The notes: a model not told the origin generated them from the letters alone. 64,000 nucleotides of DNA from Saccharicrinis sp963677345 (GCA_963677345.2 CAXXLC010000018.1:1-64000); one strand, 5' to 3'; positions 1 through 8,781 are shown, counted from the stretch's first letter. Translations and numbers: made by a program.

Positions 1-806
1 CATTCACACCGGCACGTAAATATTCTAACCATCAGCTAAAGTATAAGCCAACTCAATATCAGCAGTTGCACCAGCTTTCTTGCATATGGTATCCTGAGAT
101 AGAAATGAGTTAAACTTAGGCATATTTTTAGAAGTGTACTCAAAAATATCAGCGATAATCTTCATTGAAAATTCTGGTGGTAGATGTAAGTGTTACGCAC
201 CATAAATTCTTTTAAGATATCATTTTGTATAGTACCTGATAATTGTTCTAAAGTAGCACCTTGCTCTAAACCTGCAACAATATAGAATGCTAATACAGGA
301 AGTACAGCACCGTTCATTGTCATAGAAACAGACATCTTATCCAATGGAATACCATCAAATAAAATACGCATATCTTTGATAGAATCGATAGCCACACCTG
401 CTTTACCAACATCACCAACAACACGATTGTGATCTGAATCATAACCACGGTGAGTCGCTAAGTCAAATGCTACAGAAAGACCTTTTTGTCCTGAAGCAAG
501 GTTTCTTTTATAAAATGCATTTGATTCTTCTGCAGTAGAGAATCCAGCATACTGACGAATAGTCCATGGACGCATAGCATACATACCAGAGTATGGTCCG
601 CGTAAATAAGGAGGTAAACCTGCAGCATAGTTCAGGTGCTCCATTCCTTCTAAATCGTCTTTTGAGTATACACTCTTAACTGGGATACGTTCTGGAGTAA
701 CCCAGTCCTTTTTAATCCCATTTTTTTTCTCCCATTCTTTAGCTTTTACTTCGCCACAAGGAGAACTTTTTTTGAAATCTATATTTTTAAAATCTGGTCT
801 TGCCAT
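1..806 (-). CDS. mutB: methylmalonyl-CoA mutase large (alpha) subunit, N-terminal part, frame broken near window edge
   Basis: This is the N-terminal third of the B12-dependent enzyme interconverting succinyl-CoA and methylmalonyl-CoA in the propionate/succinate pathway. The ATG at 804-806 opens a 214-residue frame with family landmarks such as RPWTIRQYAGFSTAEESNAF and FDLATHRGYDSDH (TIM-barrel substrate domain). The frame stops at 162, but family-like sequence (IIADIFEYTSKNMPKFNS, then AGATADIELAYTLADG) continues to base 1 if four one-base homopolymer indels are repaired: missing G at ~179-181, missing T at ~106, extra T at ~76-78, missing A at ~27-28. All four lie in the outer 180 bases, which suggests a low-quality contig end rather than true decay. 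The small subunit (mutA) lies upstream on the same strand, separated by a four-helix-bundle cassette. The B12-binding C-terminus is outside the window. Confidence 0.93.
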
Positions 807-826
807 TTTTTCTATATATTAAGAAA

Positions 827-857
827 AAGTATCAAGTATCAAGTATCAAGTATCAAG
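827..857 (+). repeat. left heptamer array: four AAGTATC units plus AAG
   Basis: Four exact tandem copies of AAGTATC (827-833, 834-840, 841-847, 848-854) followed by AAG. They lie between the start of the mutase large subunit and the end of the four-helix-bundle gene. The motif CAAGTATCAAG reappears inverted on the other side of that gene at 1238-1270, so the two arrays bracket the gene as inverted repeats. Confidence 0.9.
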
Positions 858-877
858 ACTTGAAACTTGCAATCTTA

Positions 878-1225
878 TTAATACTTAGACTTTAATGAAT
901 ATAACATTCTTTGTATTTCCTTAATCTGAGGTTCTGTTTCCATTAAAACATTCTCAGGAATATATTCTAAATCAACACACAATAACAGTTGAGTTTCTAA
1001 TTCAAAACTAGAACCAAATGCTATATCAAGAAAACGGCAAAAATCTTTATCAGTTCCTCGCCCGGCACCTTCTGCAATATTAGATGGAATTGAAACGACT
1101 GCTCGTCTCATTTGGCTTATTAATCCAAAGGTTTCATCCTGAGGAAAATTATTAGTAATCTGATAAATCACTTTTACTAAAATTCTTGCTTTTTGCCAAA
1201 CTTTTAATTCTTTATAATTATGCAT
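878..1225 (-). CDS. four-helix-bundle protein (23S rRNA intervening-sequence / S23 family)
   Basis: A 115-residue protein of the family named after ORFs in 23S rRNA intervening sequences, structurally related to the Avd accessory proteins of diversity-generating retroelements. The N-terminal KELKVWQKAR and the central FGLISQMRRAVVSIPSNIAEG block, ending in GAGRGTDKDF, are the recognisable family signature; the whole chain is predicted helical. The biochemical role of free-standing members is not established. It sits in the middle of the mutA-mutB pair, oriented with them, and both flanks carry 7-bp-phased repeats in inverted orientation, so it looks like an inserted cassette rather than an original operon member. 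No reverse transcriptase or variable repeat is nearby, so a retroelement role is unlikely here. Confidence 0.88.
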   Translation of the reverse strand: MHNYKELKVWQKARILVKVIYQITNNFPQDETFGLISQMRRAVVSIPSNIAEGAGRGTDKDFCRFLDIAFGSSFELETQLLLCVDLEYIPENVLMETEPQIKEIQRMLYSLKSKY

Positions 1226-1237
1226 CGTACAAATCTA

Positions 1238-1270
1238 GTCTTGATACTTGTGTCTTGATACTTGTGTCTT
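1238..1270 (+). repeat. right heptamer array, inverted relative to the left array
   Basis: Two exact copies of the 14-mer GTCTTGATACTTGT (1238-1251, 1252-1265) followed by GTCTT. Each 14-mer is two 7-bp units starting near TTG. Its reverse complement contains CAAGTATCAAG, the core of the array at 827-857. The array ends two bases before the stop codon of mutA. Confidence 0.88.
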
Positions 1271-1271
1271 A

Positions 1272-3140
1272 TTAAAGTCCTAATTCTTTACTAAATCCTT
1301 GAAGTGTTTCAAGAACGTTAGAACGAACATTGATAAAGTTTGTAATTCCTTTTGCTTTTAATTCTTCAGCACAAGCAGGAGCACCGGCAACAACGAAAAT
1401 TGCTTCTCCATTAATTGCTTCAAATGCTTTTGGTGCAGCTTCTGTGTACTCATCATCAGATGAACAAAGAACGATAATATCAGCACCTGCAGCTTTTGCA
1501 GCTTCAACTCCTTCTTCTACAGTTTTAAATCCGTTGTTATCCACAACCTGGTAACCTGCACAAGCAAAGAAGTTACAAGAGAATTGAGAACGAGCTAAAC
1601 GCATAGCTAAATTACCATAAGTAAGCATAAATACTTTTGGAGTTTTTTCTGCTTTTTCAGTAGCTAAACGTAAAGCTTCAAAATCTTCAGCGCCACGAGT
1701 AGATTTTAGAGCTTCAACAGTCGTATCTCCTTCGCAAACACATCTTCCTTTTTTATCTTCATCAGGATTGATTGCAGAAGCAACTTTTTCGGTGAAGTTA
1801 GGGAACTGGTTTGTTCCTAATAAGTTTTCACGACGAGTTGCAACAGCTTGCTTACGCTTGTTAGCAGTTTCTTTAACTGTGGCTTGAATAAATCCTTCTT
1901 TTAAAGCTTCTGTATAACCACCTTTATTTTCAACTTCAACAAATAAAGCCCAGGCTTGCTCAGCAATGCTATCTGTTAAGTTTTCGATATAATATGAACC
2001 TGCTGAAGGGTCAGTGATTTTATCAAAATGAGATTCTTCTTTTAATAATAATTGTTGGTTACGAGCAATTCTTTCAGAAAATTTATCCGACTCTTTATAG
2101 ATGGTATCGAATGGTTGAATAGTAAGAGAATCAGCACCACCTAAAGTAGCTGACATAGCTTCTGTTTGTGTACGTAACATATTCACATATGGATCATAAA
2201 TGGTTTTGTTCCATTGTGAAGTTTCACAGTGAAGAGCCATTTTTGCTGGTTCATTACCACTTGGACTATACGATTTTACGATAGTAGCCCATAACATACG
2301 AGCTGCACGTAATTTAGCAATTTCCATAAAGTAATTACCTCCAACACCAAAGTTGAATTTAATAGTAGAAGCAGCATCGTTTACAGAAACGCCTCTTTCT
2401 ACCAACTGAGCTAAATACTCATTCGCCATAGATAAACCAAAAGCCAATTCCTGAACAATGGATGAACCTGCGTTATTGAATAATTTAGCGTTAACACAAA
2501 TGGTTTTAAAACTTGGTAAGTCTTTACCTGCCTCAACAACTTCTTTTGCATGGTCAAATAGTTCTGTAAAAGAATGGCAAGCTTTACCTGTAGATGTTAA
2601 ACATCCTAGCGTATCAAAGTTGATTGATCCTTTAACTTTAGTTAAGTCGCGATTGGTCTTTTTTAAATAAGCTACCAATGCTTTTAATAACTTTTTACTC
2701 CCGTGAGTAGTGGAAAAGTTAATTTCAATATCGTCAGAGATGATGTTTTTTAATACTTTTTCTAATTCAGTATCAAAGTCTTCTACTTTTTTACAGAAAG
2801 TAAAACCTAAAGAGTTTACTCCTTTGGTTAAAACATCCAGTGCTTTTTCATTAGCGGCAACAGCATCTACTGCTTTAATGTCTTGACGAACATACCAGCT
2901 GTTGTCTTTTTTTGTTCCTCTGATATAAGGAAATTCACCGGGAAGACTATCAAGGTATTTTACCTCTTCTAAATCTTCTGAACGATAAAAAGGACGAACA
3001 TTGAAACCTTCATTTGTTCTCCAAACCAGCTTTTTCTCAAAGTCAGCTCCTTTTAAATCCGCTGTGATTTTTTCCATCCATTGCTCTGTAGTAACTGGAG
3101 GGAATTCACTTAATAACGGCTTTTTAGTTTTATCTGCCAT
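1272..3140 (-). CDS. mutA: methylmalonyl-CoA mutase small (beta) subunit
   Basis: A 622-residue partner subunit of the heterodimeric mutase; it keeps the barrel and B12-domain fold but is non-catalytic in characterised heterodimers. Visible features: substrate-domain blocks near PYIRGTKKDNSWYVRQDI and FGVGGNYFMEIAKLRAARML, the stretch LHCETSQWNKTIYDPYVNMLR, and a degenerate cobalamin-type domain at the C-terminus (SQFSCNFFACAGYQVVDNNG). That last block lacks the DxHxxG cobalt-ligand motif, as expected for a beta subunit. An upstream ATG at 3182 exists, but MADKTKKPLL at 3140 is the natural start by family alignment. Transcribed toward the large subunit, with the four-helix cassette in between. 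Confidence 0.94.
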   Translation of the reverse strand: MADKTKKPLLSEFPPVTTEQWMEKITADLKGADFEKKLVWRTNEGFNVRPFYRSEDLEEVKYLDSLPGEFPYIRGTKKDNSWYVRQDIKAVDAVAANEKALDVLTKGVNSLGFTFCKKVEDFDTELEKVLKNIISDDIEINFSTTHGSKKLLKALVAYLKKTNRDLTKVKGSINFDTLGCLTSTGKACHSFTELFDHAKEVVEAGKDLPSFKTICVNAKLFNNAGSSIVQELAFGLSMANEYLAQLVERGVSVNDAASTIKFNFGVGGNYFMEIAKLRAARMLWATIVKSYSPSGNEPAKMALHCETSQWNKTIYDPYVNMLRTQTEAMSATLGGADSLTIQPFDTIYKESDKFSERIARNQQLLLKEESHFDKITDPSAGSYYIENLTDSIAEQAWALFVEVENKGGYTEALKEGFIQATVKETANKRKQAVATRRENLLGTNQFPNFTEKVASAINPDEDKKGRCVCEGDTTVEALKSTRGAEDFEALRLATEKAEKTPKVFMLTYGNLAMRLARSQFSCNFFACAGYQVVDNNGFKTVEEGVEAAKAAGADIIVLCSSDDEYTEAAPKAFEAINGEAIFVVAGAPACAEELKAKGITNFINVRSNVLETLQGFSKELGL

Positions 3141-3579
3141 AATATAACTATAATAATAACTGTTTGTTTTTTCAGACCGCAAAATTAACCCTTTTCAATA
3201 AATTAAAGAACTTATTGGTCGTGTTTTAAACCTGTTTTGTAGCATGATTATCAATTAAGTAAGTATTATTGAAGAAAAAATTCTTTATTGAGAGGGATGT
3301 AATTATGTGATTGATAGAAAGATATCTTATAGATTTTTGTAAAATCAAGAGCTTAATAATTTATCCTAATTTATTTTAATCAAGACCTGTATTTTTAAAT
3401 AGAAAATAAATAATCAAAATTAATAATAGTTTACTTTCGTATTTTTGATACTGGCGATATACTTTATCTTTAAAAGAAAAATTTTCAAAATATACAGAAT
3501 GAGGAGTGTAAGCGAGGTAAAGTGAGGTGCACCTTATTAAAAGTTGTTTTATAGATTTACCGTTTTTCACTTATAAATT
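3141..3579. other. intergenic region without a convincing gene
   Basis: About 440 bases of very AT-rich DNA upstream of mutA and downstream of the YdcZ-type gene. It should hold the mutA promoter on the minus strand. A 64-codon minus-strand reading frame at 3376-3570 has no recognisable family and a low-complexity hydrophobic tail, so I do not call it. I see no strong hairpin, RNA gene or repeat here. Confidence 0.5.
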
Positions 3580-4023
3580 TTAATACTTCTGAATTAAAAA
3601 TATTCCACCTAGTAAAAGTAAAATACCAATAATTCTACCAGTGCTTATGGTATGGATTGATATTCCAAAAAAGCCATAATGATCAATTATAGAAGCTGCT
3701 ATTAGTTGACCTGCAATGGATGCAGCCAAAACAGTAGTAACTCCAATCTTAGGAATAAAGAAAATAACAGAAGAAACAAATATTGCTCCCAGCATACCTC
3801 CTAAAAATAAGTATATAGGGGCTGTTTTAACATATGAGAAATCTGGAATTGCAGTTCTGAATATGAAGTTAAGTCCCACCAGACATATACTACCTACAAC
3901 AAAATTTACAAGTGCACCCTGGAGTGGGTGTTTCAGGAATGTTGTAAGTTGCGTATTTATACTCCCTTGTATTGCAAGAAAACATCCGATAACTAAAACA
4001 ATTAGTGTATAAATTAACTTCAT
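3580..4023 (-). CDS. YdcZ-type DMT family membrane transporter (DUF606)
   Basis: A 147-residue protein with about five hydrophobic segments, the length and pattern of the YdcZ/DUF606 branch of the drug/metabolite transporter superfamily, whose members often act in pairs. Typical features are FLAIQGSINTQLTTFLKHPLQGALVNFVVGS in two adjoining blocks near the N-terminus and GRIIGILLLLGGIFLIQKY at the end. An ATG 14 codons upstream (4065) gives a polar extension not expected for the family, so MKLIYTLIVLVIG at 4023 is preferred. Monocistronic as far as can be seen; substrate unknown. Confidence 0.8.
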   Translation of the reverse strand: MKLIYTLIVLVIGCFLAIQGSINTQLTTFLKHPLQGALVNFVVGSICLVGLNFIFRTAIPDFSYVKTAPIYLFLGGMLGAIFVSSVIFFIPKIGVTTVLAASIAGQLIAASIIDHYGFFGISIHTISTGRIIGILLLLGGIFLIQKY

Positions 4024-4196
4024 AGTATAAATATTTATGGTACGAAGGTAATTATTTGTATCCATATAAATTTATTTAAGTGTAAATAGTGAATCAATTG
4101 TCTATTAATTAAGGAACACATTTCATAAAATGACATTTTAAAGATTATTTAATAATGCATTAAGACCTTGTTAAAGAATTAGAAAGCAAATAGAAA

Positions 4197-4204
4197 TATT
4201 TTTG
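4197..4204 (+). promoter_or_regulatory. candidate -7 element (TATTTTTG) before the orphan gene
   Basis: TATTTTTG matches the Bacteroidota -7 consensus TAnnTTTG exactly and lies 26 bases before the ATG at 4231. No -33 TTTG at the usual spacing is visible (the closest TTG is at 4168-4170), so confidence is limited. Confidence 0.35.
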
Positions 4205-4230
4205 TATCAATCACATTTAAAATTAGCATT

Positions 4231-4905
4231 ATGGTTAATACAGAGGGAAAATCACTAAGAGAGGTTATGGGTTATGACAGAATTAAATATAATTCTGCAA
4301 AGGTTTTAACCATAAACGAAATTGATACTTTATCAGAAAATTTTTATTTGTCAGGTTATGAGGCAATTTCACTAACTCAGTCTAATTATCATTCACTAAA
4401 AACAGTAATATCATCAACCGTATCTTTTGATGATGAGATTCTTTTATTAAAGGCTGAAGGAGGCAATTTTCAAGTTAAGGACATTTGTGTTGATTTAAAT
4501 GTCAATTATCTTGAAATGGATTTTAAATTTACGGATGCTTGTGTTGCCAATGTTGAAGTGTTATTAGATACACATAAAGATATTTCATATGTATACTTAG
4601 AAATCGATGATCAAGACTTTTCTATTGTATGTGATCTGAGTAAAAGATGTAATAAAGCTCGTGTTGCATTAATCATTAATGTAAAAAAATATAATAGGGT
4701 AAATCTTTCAAAATGCATAGAACTTGAGATACCATACACTATTATGCCTGATTATGTTGTTGATCAAGGATCTATAGTAATTGCAAACCGAAGAAATCTG
4801 GTTCAGACAGAAGGTGTTTCAAGTTCGTTTACATATGATTTATATTCAATGTGGCAAAGGTTTATAAATAAACGAAATACCCGTATCTCACCAATGACAG
4901 CCTAA
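4231..4905 (+). CDS. protein of unknown function, 224 aa
   Basis: I do not recognise this protein. It has no signal peptide or membrane segment and looks cytoplasmic. Alternating hydrophobic strands and helices (e.g. DISYVYLEIDDQDFSIVCDL and KARVALIINVKKYNRV) would suit an alpha/beta, possibly barrel-like fold; the order of strands is faintly reminiscent of a type I 3-dehydroquinase-like barrel, but no catalytic signature is visible, so I assign no function. It stands alone: a candidate -7 element precedes it and a good terminator follows. Confidence 0.75.
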   Translation: MVNTEGKSLREVMGYDRIKYNSAKVLTINEIDTLSENFYLSGYEAISLTQSNYHSLKTVISSTVSFDDEILLLKAEGGNFQVKDICVDLNVNYLEMDFKFTDACVANVEVLLDTHKDISYVYLEIDDQDFSIVCDLSKRCNKARVALIINVKKYNRVNLSKCIELEIPYTIMPDYVVDQGSIVIANRRNLVQTEGVSSSFTYDLYSMWQRFINKRNTRISPMTA

Positions 4906-4927
4906 ATTTTTTATTTAAAATATTTTT

Positions 4928-4963
4928 AATGGCAGTTGCATATTATTGTAGCTGCCATTTTTC
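4928..4963 (+). terminator. rho-independent terminator after the orphan gene
   Basis: AATGGCAG (4928-4935) pairs perfectly with CTGCCATT (4952-4959), followed by a T-rich run. It lies 20 bases after the stop codon at 4905. Confidence 0.75.
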
Positions 4964-5106
4964 ATAATAGGATGTTGCTGATGGTGTAATTTGTTAGGAT
5001 ACATTAAATTAACCTTGAATTTAATATTTACATTTTCTTCTTTTTAAGTTTACGAAGACTTCTTTCTTAACGAATAGATTTGTTCTAATAATTGTTGAAG
5101 AACAGA

Positions 5107-5973
5107 ATGAATACAAAAACGAGAAAGAATCCTAAAAAACTAGAGGCTGTTGTTATTTCTGATACGCATTTAGGAACTCGCAGCTGCAAAGCACATGAAC
5201 TGTTGACTTACTTAAAATCAGTTCAACCAAATAACTTAATACTTAATGGAGATATTATCGATATTTGGCAGTTTTCAAAATCCTACTTTCCTAAAACACA
5301 ATTAAAGGTTGTTCGTCAGATCATAAAAATGATGGAGCAAGGAACAAAGGTTCAGTATGTAGTTGGAAATCATGACGAAGCTTTACGGCGTTTTGTGGGA
5401 ACTTCGGTAGGTAATTTATCTATTGTGAATAAAGTTGTTCTGGATATTCATGGTGCTAAAAGCTGGATATTTCATGGTGACGCTTTTGATGTTGTCATGC
5501 AACACTCAAAATGGTTGGCTAAACTTGGAGCAACAGGTTATGCTCTTTTGACAATAATAAATAAGATCGTTAATGTTTTTCTGGCTCTTTTTGGAAAGAT
5601 GAGAATTTCTTTATCAAGAGATATTAAGCGAATGGTAAAGTCGAAAAGAGAAGATATAACTACCAAGTTCGAGAAAACAGTAGCTGATTTAGCTATTAAA
5701 AAGAAATATAAGTATGCGATTTGTGGCCATATTCATTGGCCGGCAAAGAAAATTATTGAAAATGAACATGGTAGAGTAATGTATTTAAATTCAGGTGACT
5801 GGGTTGAAAACGTTAGTGCTCTGGAGTTTCATAATAACGAATGGAATCTGGTTTATTTTAATGAGGAAGAAACATTAATAATGGACGAAGAAATAGTAGA
5901 TGAGGCAGATCAATTACTGGTTTCTGAGAAATTATTATTTCAAACAATGTTTCAGGATGTTTTAAGTGATTAA
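5107..5973 (+). CDS. LpxH-like metallophosphoesterase (UDP-2,3-diacylglucosamine diphosphatase family)
   Basis: A 288-residue calcineurin-like phosphoesterase with the full di-metal set: D-x-H in ISDTHLGTR (19-21), NGDIID (47-52), VGNHDE (86-91), FHGD (122-125) and CGHIHWP (~215). The HGDAFD and central helical insert are typical of UDP-diacylglucosamine diphosphatase-like enzymes, so it may act on lipid A precursors or another nucleotide-linked lipid. The ATG at 5107 is preferred to a TTG at 5092. It starts a three-gene run with a glycosyltransferase (18-base gap) and a double acyltransferase (18-base gap), which points to assembly of a membrane lipid or glycolipid. A genome may carry several such paralogues, so the lpxH symbol is withheld. 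Confidence 0.85.
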   Translation: MNTKTRKNPKKLEAVVISDTHLGTRSCKAHELLTYLKSVQPNNLILNGDIIDIWQFSKSYFPKTQLKVVRQIIKMMEQGTKVQYVVGNHDEALRRFVGTSVGNLSIVNKVVLDIHGAKSWIFHGDAFDVVMQHSKWLAKLGATGYALLTIINKIVNVFLALFGKMRISLSRDIKRMVKSKREDITTKFEKTVADLAIKKKYKYAICGHIHWPAKKIIENEHGRVMYLNSGDWVENVSALEFHNNEWNLVYFNEEETLIMDEEIVDEADQLLVSEKLLFQTMFQDVLSD

Positions 5974-5991
5974 TTCCAAATTTTTACTGAT

Positions 5992-7008
5992 ATGAGAATA
6001 TTGTATGCTATTCAAGGAACAGGAAATGGTCATGTGGCAAGGGCTTTAGATGTTATTCCAATTCTTAGAAAATTTGGTGAGATAGATATCGTTTTAAGTG
6101 GAAATCAGTGTGATATTTCATTGCCATGGGAGGTGAAATACCGTTTTCATGGAGCTAGTTTTATTTTTGGCAAAAAGGGAGGAGTAGATTTTTGGAAGAC
6201 AATTAGGAATATTAGTCTTGTGAATTTCCTTATTGAGGTTATTAAAATTCCTGTTAGAGATTATGATTTGGTTATTAATGATTTTGAACCAGTTGTAGCA
6301 TGGGCCTGTAAACTAAAAGCTAAACAATGCGTTGGTGTTTCACATCAAGCTGCAGTGTTACATAAAGATGCGCCACAACCTGATATTAAAAGTAGGTTGG
6401 GTCGGGCTATTTTAAAATATTATGCTCCTGTTTCAAAGAGTTATGGATTTCATTTTAAAAGGTTAGGCGAAAACATATTTACTCCTGTAATAAGAAACGA
6501 TGTTCGATCATTAAAGCCTACAAAATCAAACCATTTTACTGTATACCTTCCATCTTATTCGGATGAGGCAATAATCTCATTTTTATCAAGATTTAAGGAG
6601 GTTGATTGGGATGTGTTTTCAAAGCATTGCCAAAATGAAAAGACTGTGCAAAATGTAAAAATTCAACCAGTAAATAAAGATGGGTTTGTTCAAAGCATGG
6701 CCGATTCTATTGGAGTTTTGTGTAATGCGGGTTTTGAAACGCCGGCAGAAGCCTTGTTCCTTAAAAAGAAACTGTGTGTATTGCCTATGACCGGGCAGTA
6801 CGAGCAACAATGTAATGCTGCAATGTTACAGACTATGGGAGTACCAGTGTTTACTACTTTAGATGATGTAAACGAAGATTTATTTAGAACATGGTTATTA
6901 GATAGTAATGCGGTTGAGGTAGAATATAGTAATGATACTTATTGGATTATTTCTTCTGTTGTAAAAGCACATACCAAGGCGCTCATTAATGAACCTGTTT
7001 TTGCATAG
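5992..7008 (+). CDS. MurG/GT28-like glycosyltransferase of a lipid cluster
   Basis: A 338-residue GT-B-type transferase. The N-terminus MRILYAIQGTGNGHVARALD carries the glycine-rich G-x-G-N-G-H loop found in GT28/GT1-type lipid glycosyltransferases. The C-terminal half has the donor-site pattern LCNAGFETPAEALFLKKKLC followed by PMTGQYEQQCNAAML, where the N-A-G-F-E-T block corresponds to the H/N-x-G-x-x-S/T-x-x-E-A donor motif. There is no signal peptide or clear transmembrane helix, so a cytoplasmic-face membrane enzyme is likely. Acceptor and donor are unknown. It sits between a lipid-type phosphatase and an amino-acid N-/O-acyltransferase fusion, suggesting a shared lipid substrate. Confidence 0.82.
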   Translation: MRILYAIQGTGNGHVARALDVIPILRKFGEIDIVLSGNQCDISLPWEVKYRFHGASFIFGKKGGVDFWKTIRNISLVNFLIEVIKIPVRDYDLVINDFEPVVAWACKLKAKQCVGVSHQAAVLHKDAPQPDIKSRLGRAILKYYAPVSKSYGFHFKRLGENIFTPVIRNDVRSLKPTKSNHFTVYLPSYSDEAIISFLSRFKEVDWDVFSKHCQNEKTVQNVKIQPVNKDGFVQSMADSIGVLCNAGFETPAEALFLKKKLCVLPMTGQYEQQCNAAMLQTMGVPVFTTLDDVNEDLFRTWLLDSNAVEVEYSNDTYWIISSVVKAHTKALINEPVFA

Positions 7009-7026
7009 TAAAATAAAGAAGAATAA

Positions 7027-8766
7027 ATGAATCAAATTACTGCAGATAGTCTACAAGAGGCTGGTATTTTAAATATAAAAAATGCAACAGCACAAAAGTT
7101 GCTCTTAAGTTATCTAAAAATAAATAAGATTAATAATCTTATCAAACTAGCTAATGTTTCTAAACAAGAGAGTGAAGCTGTTTCTATTAATAAAGTGCTC
7201 GATAAACTCAATATACATGTTAGCATCCCCGAAACAGAGTTAAAGAATATTCCAAAAACAGGTCCGTTTATTGTTATGTCAAATCATCCATTTGGATTTT
7301 TGGATGGCATTATAATGATAAAAACATTGAATGAAATTTATCCTGAATTTAAAGTTCTGGCAAACTTCTTTCTTAAGGATATAGCTCCTTCTTTAAGTAA
7401 TTCTTTTATTGACTTAAATCCTTTTGAAAGTAAGAGCAGAGATAATGTACAAGGACTAAAAAAAGCGCTGAATCAATTAAAAAATGGACATCCGTTAGGA
7501 ATATTTCCTGCAGGTGAGGTGTCTACAATGCAAAAAGGCTTAGGTAAAATTGAGGATAAAGAATGGGATAGTAGTGTCATTAAATTTTTAATCAAAGCTA
7601 ATGTTCCTATAGTTCCAATGTTTTTTGAAGGGCACAATAGTTTGATATTTCATTTATTAGGAAAGGTACATCCGTATTTGCGTACTTTATCTATTCCTTC
7701 AGAATTTTTTAAGAAAGAAAATAAAACCATTCATGTTCGTATCGGTAAACCAGTATATCCCGAAACATTAAGTGAACTTTCTAGTGCTGAAAAAAAAGGA
7801 AAGTATTTGCGAACCTGTTTGTTTGCATTAAAATCAACAAATGAAATAAAAAAGGTAAAAAGAATTTATAAGAAACCAGCTGACATAATTTATCCTGTAG
7901 CTCCTCAGTTAATTGAACAAGAAGTTACTAATATTAGAAGTAACGATTTATTATTTGAAAAGTCTGATTTTGAAGTTTATTTAACGGAATCCAAAAATAT
8001 TCCTAATATCATCAGGGAGTTAGGGCGCTTAAGAGAAATTACTTTTAGAGAAGTGGGGGAAGGAACCAATCAAAAGATAGATATTGATAGTTTTGATACA
8101 TATTATTCTCAACTCTTTATTTATAAAAGAACTACGAAACAAATTATTGGAGCCTATCGCGTTGGCTTTGGAAATAAATTTATTAAAGAAAAAGGGATCA
8201 AGGGTTTTTATGTTAACAGCTTGTTTGATTTAGATGAAAAATTAGGGCTTGTTTTAGAAAACTCAATTGAACTGGGTAGATCTTTTGTTATTAAAGAATT
8301 TCAGCAAAAACCTCTACCGCTGTTTCTGTTGTGGCAGGGAATACTTCATATTTTAATGAAAAATACAGATGTACAATATATTATTGGACCAGTAAGCATA
8401 AGCAACGATTTCTCCAGATTTTCAAAGGATCTTTTGATTGCCTTTATCAAGAAGCATTGCTATGATTATAATCTGGCTAAATATGTACAGCCTAAAAAAG
8501 AATTTATAGTAAAAACAGATCCGGAATCTATAGAAGTAATCCTTGAACGTAATAAAGGTGATATGCAAAAACTTGATAAGTTTATTTCCGGAATAGAGCC
8601 TGGATATATGAATATTCCTGTGTTATTAAAACAATATATCAGACAGAACGCTAAAATTATAGGATTTAATGTGGATCCTAATTTTAATGATAGCTTAGAT
8701 GGATTAATGATACTGGCAGTGAAAGATTTGCCAGAAGAAACTTATCGCTTTTTGGGAAGTAAATAA
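7027..8766 (+). CDS. olsF: bifunctional acyltransferase, OlsF-like (PlsC-type O-acyltransferase fused to GNAT N-acyltransferase)
   Basis: A 579-residue fusion. The N-terminal half is a lysophospholipid acyltransferase domain with NHPFGFLDG (86-94, catalytic His87) and FPAGE (160-164). The C-terminal half (from about residue 310) is a hemolysin/OlsB-like acyl-ACP N-acyltransferase with LREITFREVGEGTNQKID and IIGAYRVGFG. This order matches OlsF, which makes ornithine lipids in one polypeptide; in Bacteroides the two activities are separate GlsB/GlsA proteins that make glycine lipids. The amino acid used here cannot be told from sequence. Co-oriented with the upstream glycosyltransferase and phosphatase; a weak hairpin follows. 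Confidence 0.85.
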   Translation: MNQITADSLQEAGILNIKNATAQKLLLSYLKINKINNLIKLANVSKQESEAVSINKVLDKLNIHVSIPETELKNIPKTGPFIVMSNHPFGFLDGIIMIKTLNEIYPEFKVLANFFLKDIAPSLSNSFIDLNPFESKSRDNVQGLKKALNQLKNGHPLGIFPAGEVSTMQKGLGKIEDKEWDSSVIKFLIKANVPIVPMFFEGHNSLIFHLLGKVHPYLRTLSIPSEFFKKENKTIHVRIGKPVYPETLSELSSAEKKGKYLRTCLFALKSTNEIKKVKRIYKKPADIIYPVAPQLIEQEVTNIRSNDLLFEKSDFEVYLTESKNIPNIIRELGRLREITFREVGEGTNQKIDIDSFDTYYSQLFIYKRTTKQIIGAYRVGFGNKFIKEKGIKGFYVNSLFDLDEKLGLVLENSIELGRSFVIKEFQQKPLPLFLLWQGILHILMKNTDVQYIIGPVSISNDFSRFSKDLLIAFIKKHCYDYNLAKYVQPKKEFIVKTDPESIEVILERNKGDMQKLDKFISGIEPGYMNIPVLLKQYIRQNAKIIGFNVDPNFNDSLDGLMILAVKDLPEETYRFLGSK

Positions 8767-8781
8767 TTATATCAAGATTAG

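Noticed and set aside
827..1270. Diversity-generating retroelement, because the four-helix protein is related to Avd
   Set aside because: No reverse transcriptase, template repeat or variable repeat is seen nearby.
3376..3570. 64-codon minus-strand ORF in the gap before mutA
   Set aside because: No recognisable family, low-complexity hydrophobic tail, no promoter or coupling to a neighbour; looks like chance in AT-rich DNA.
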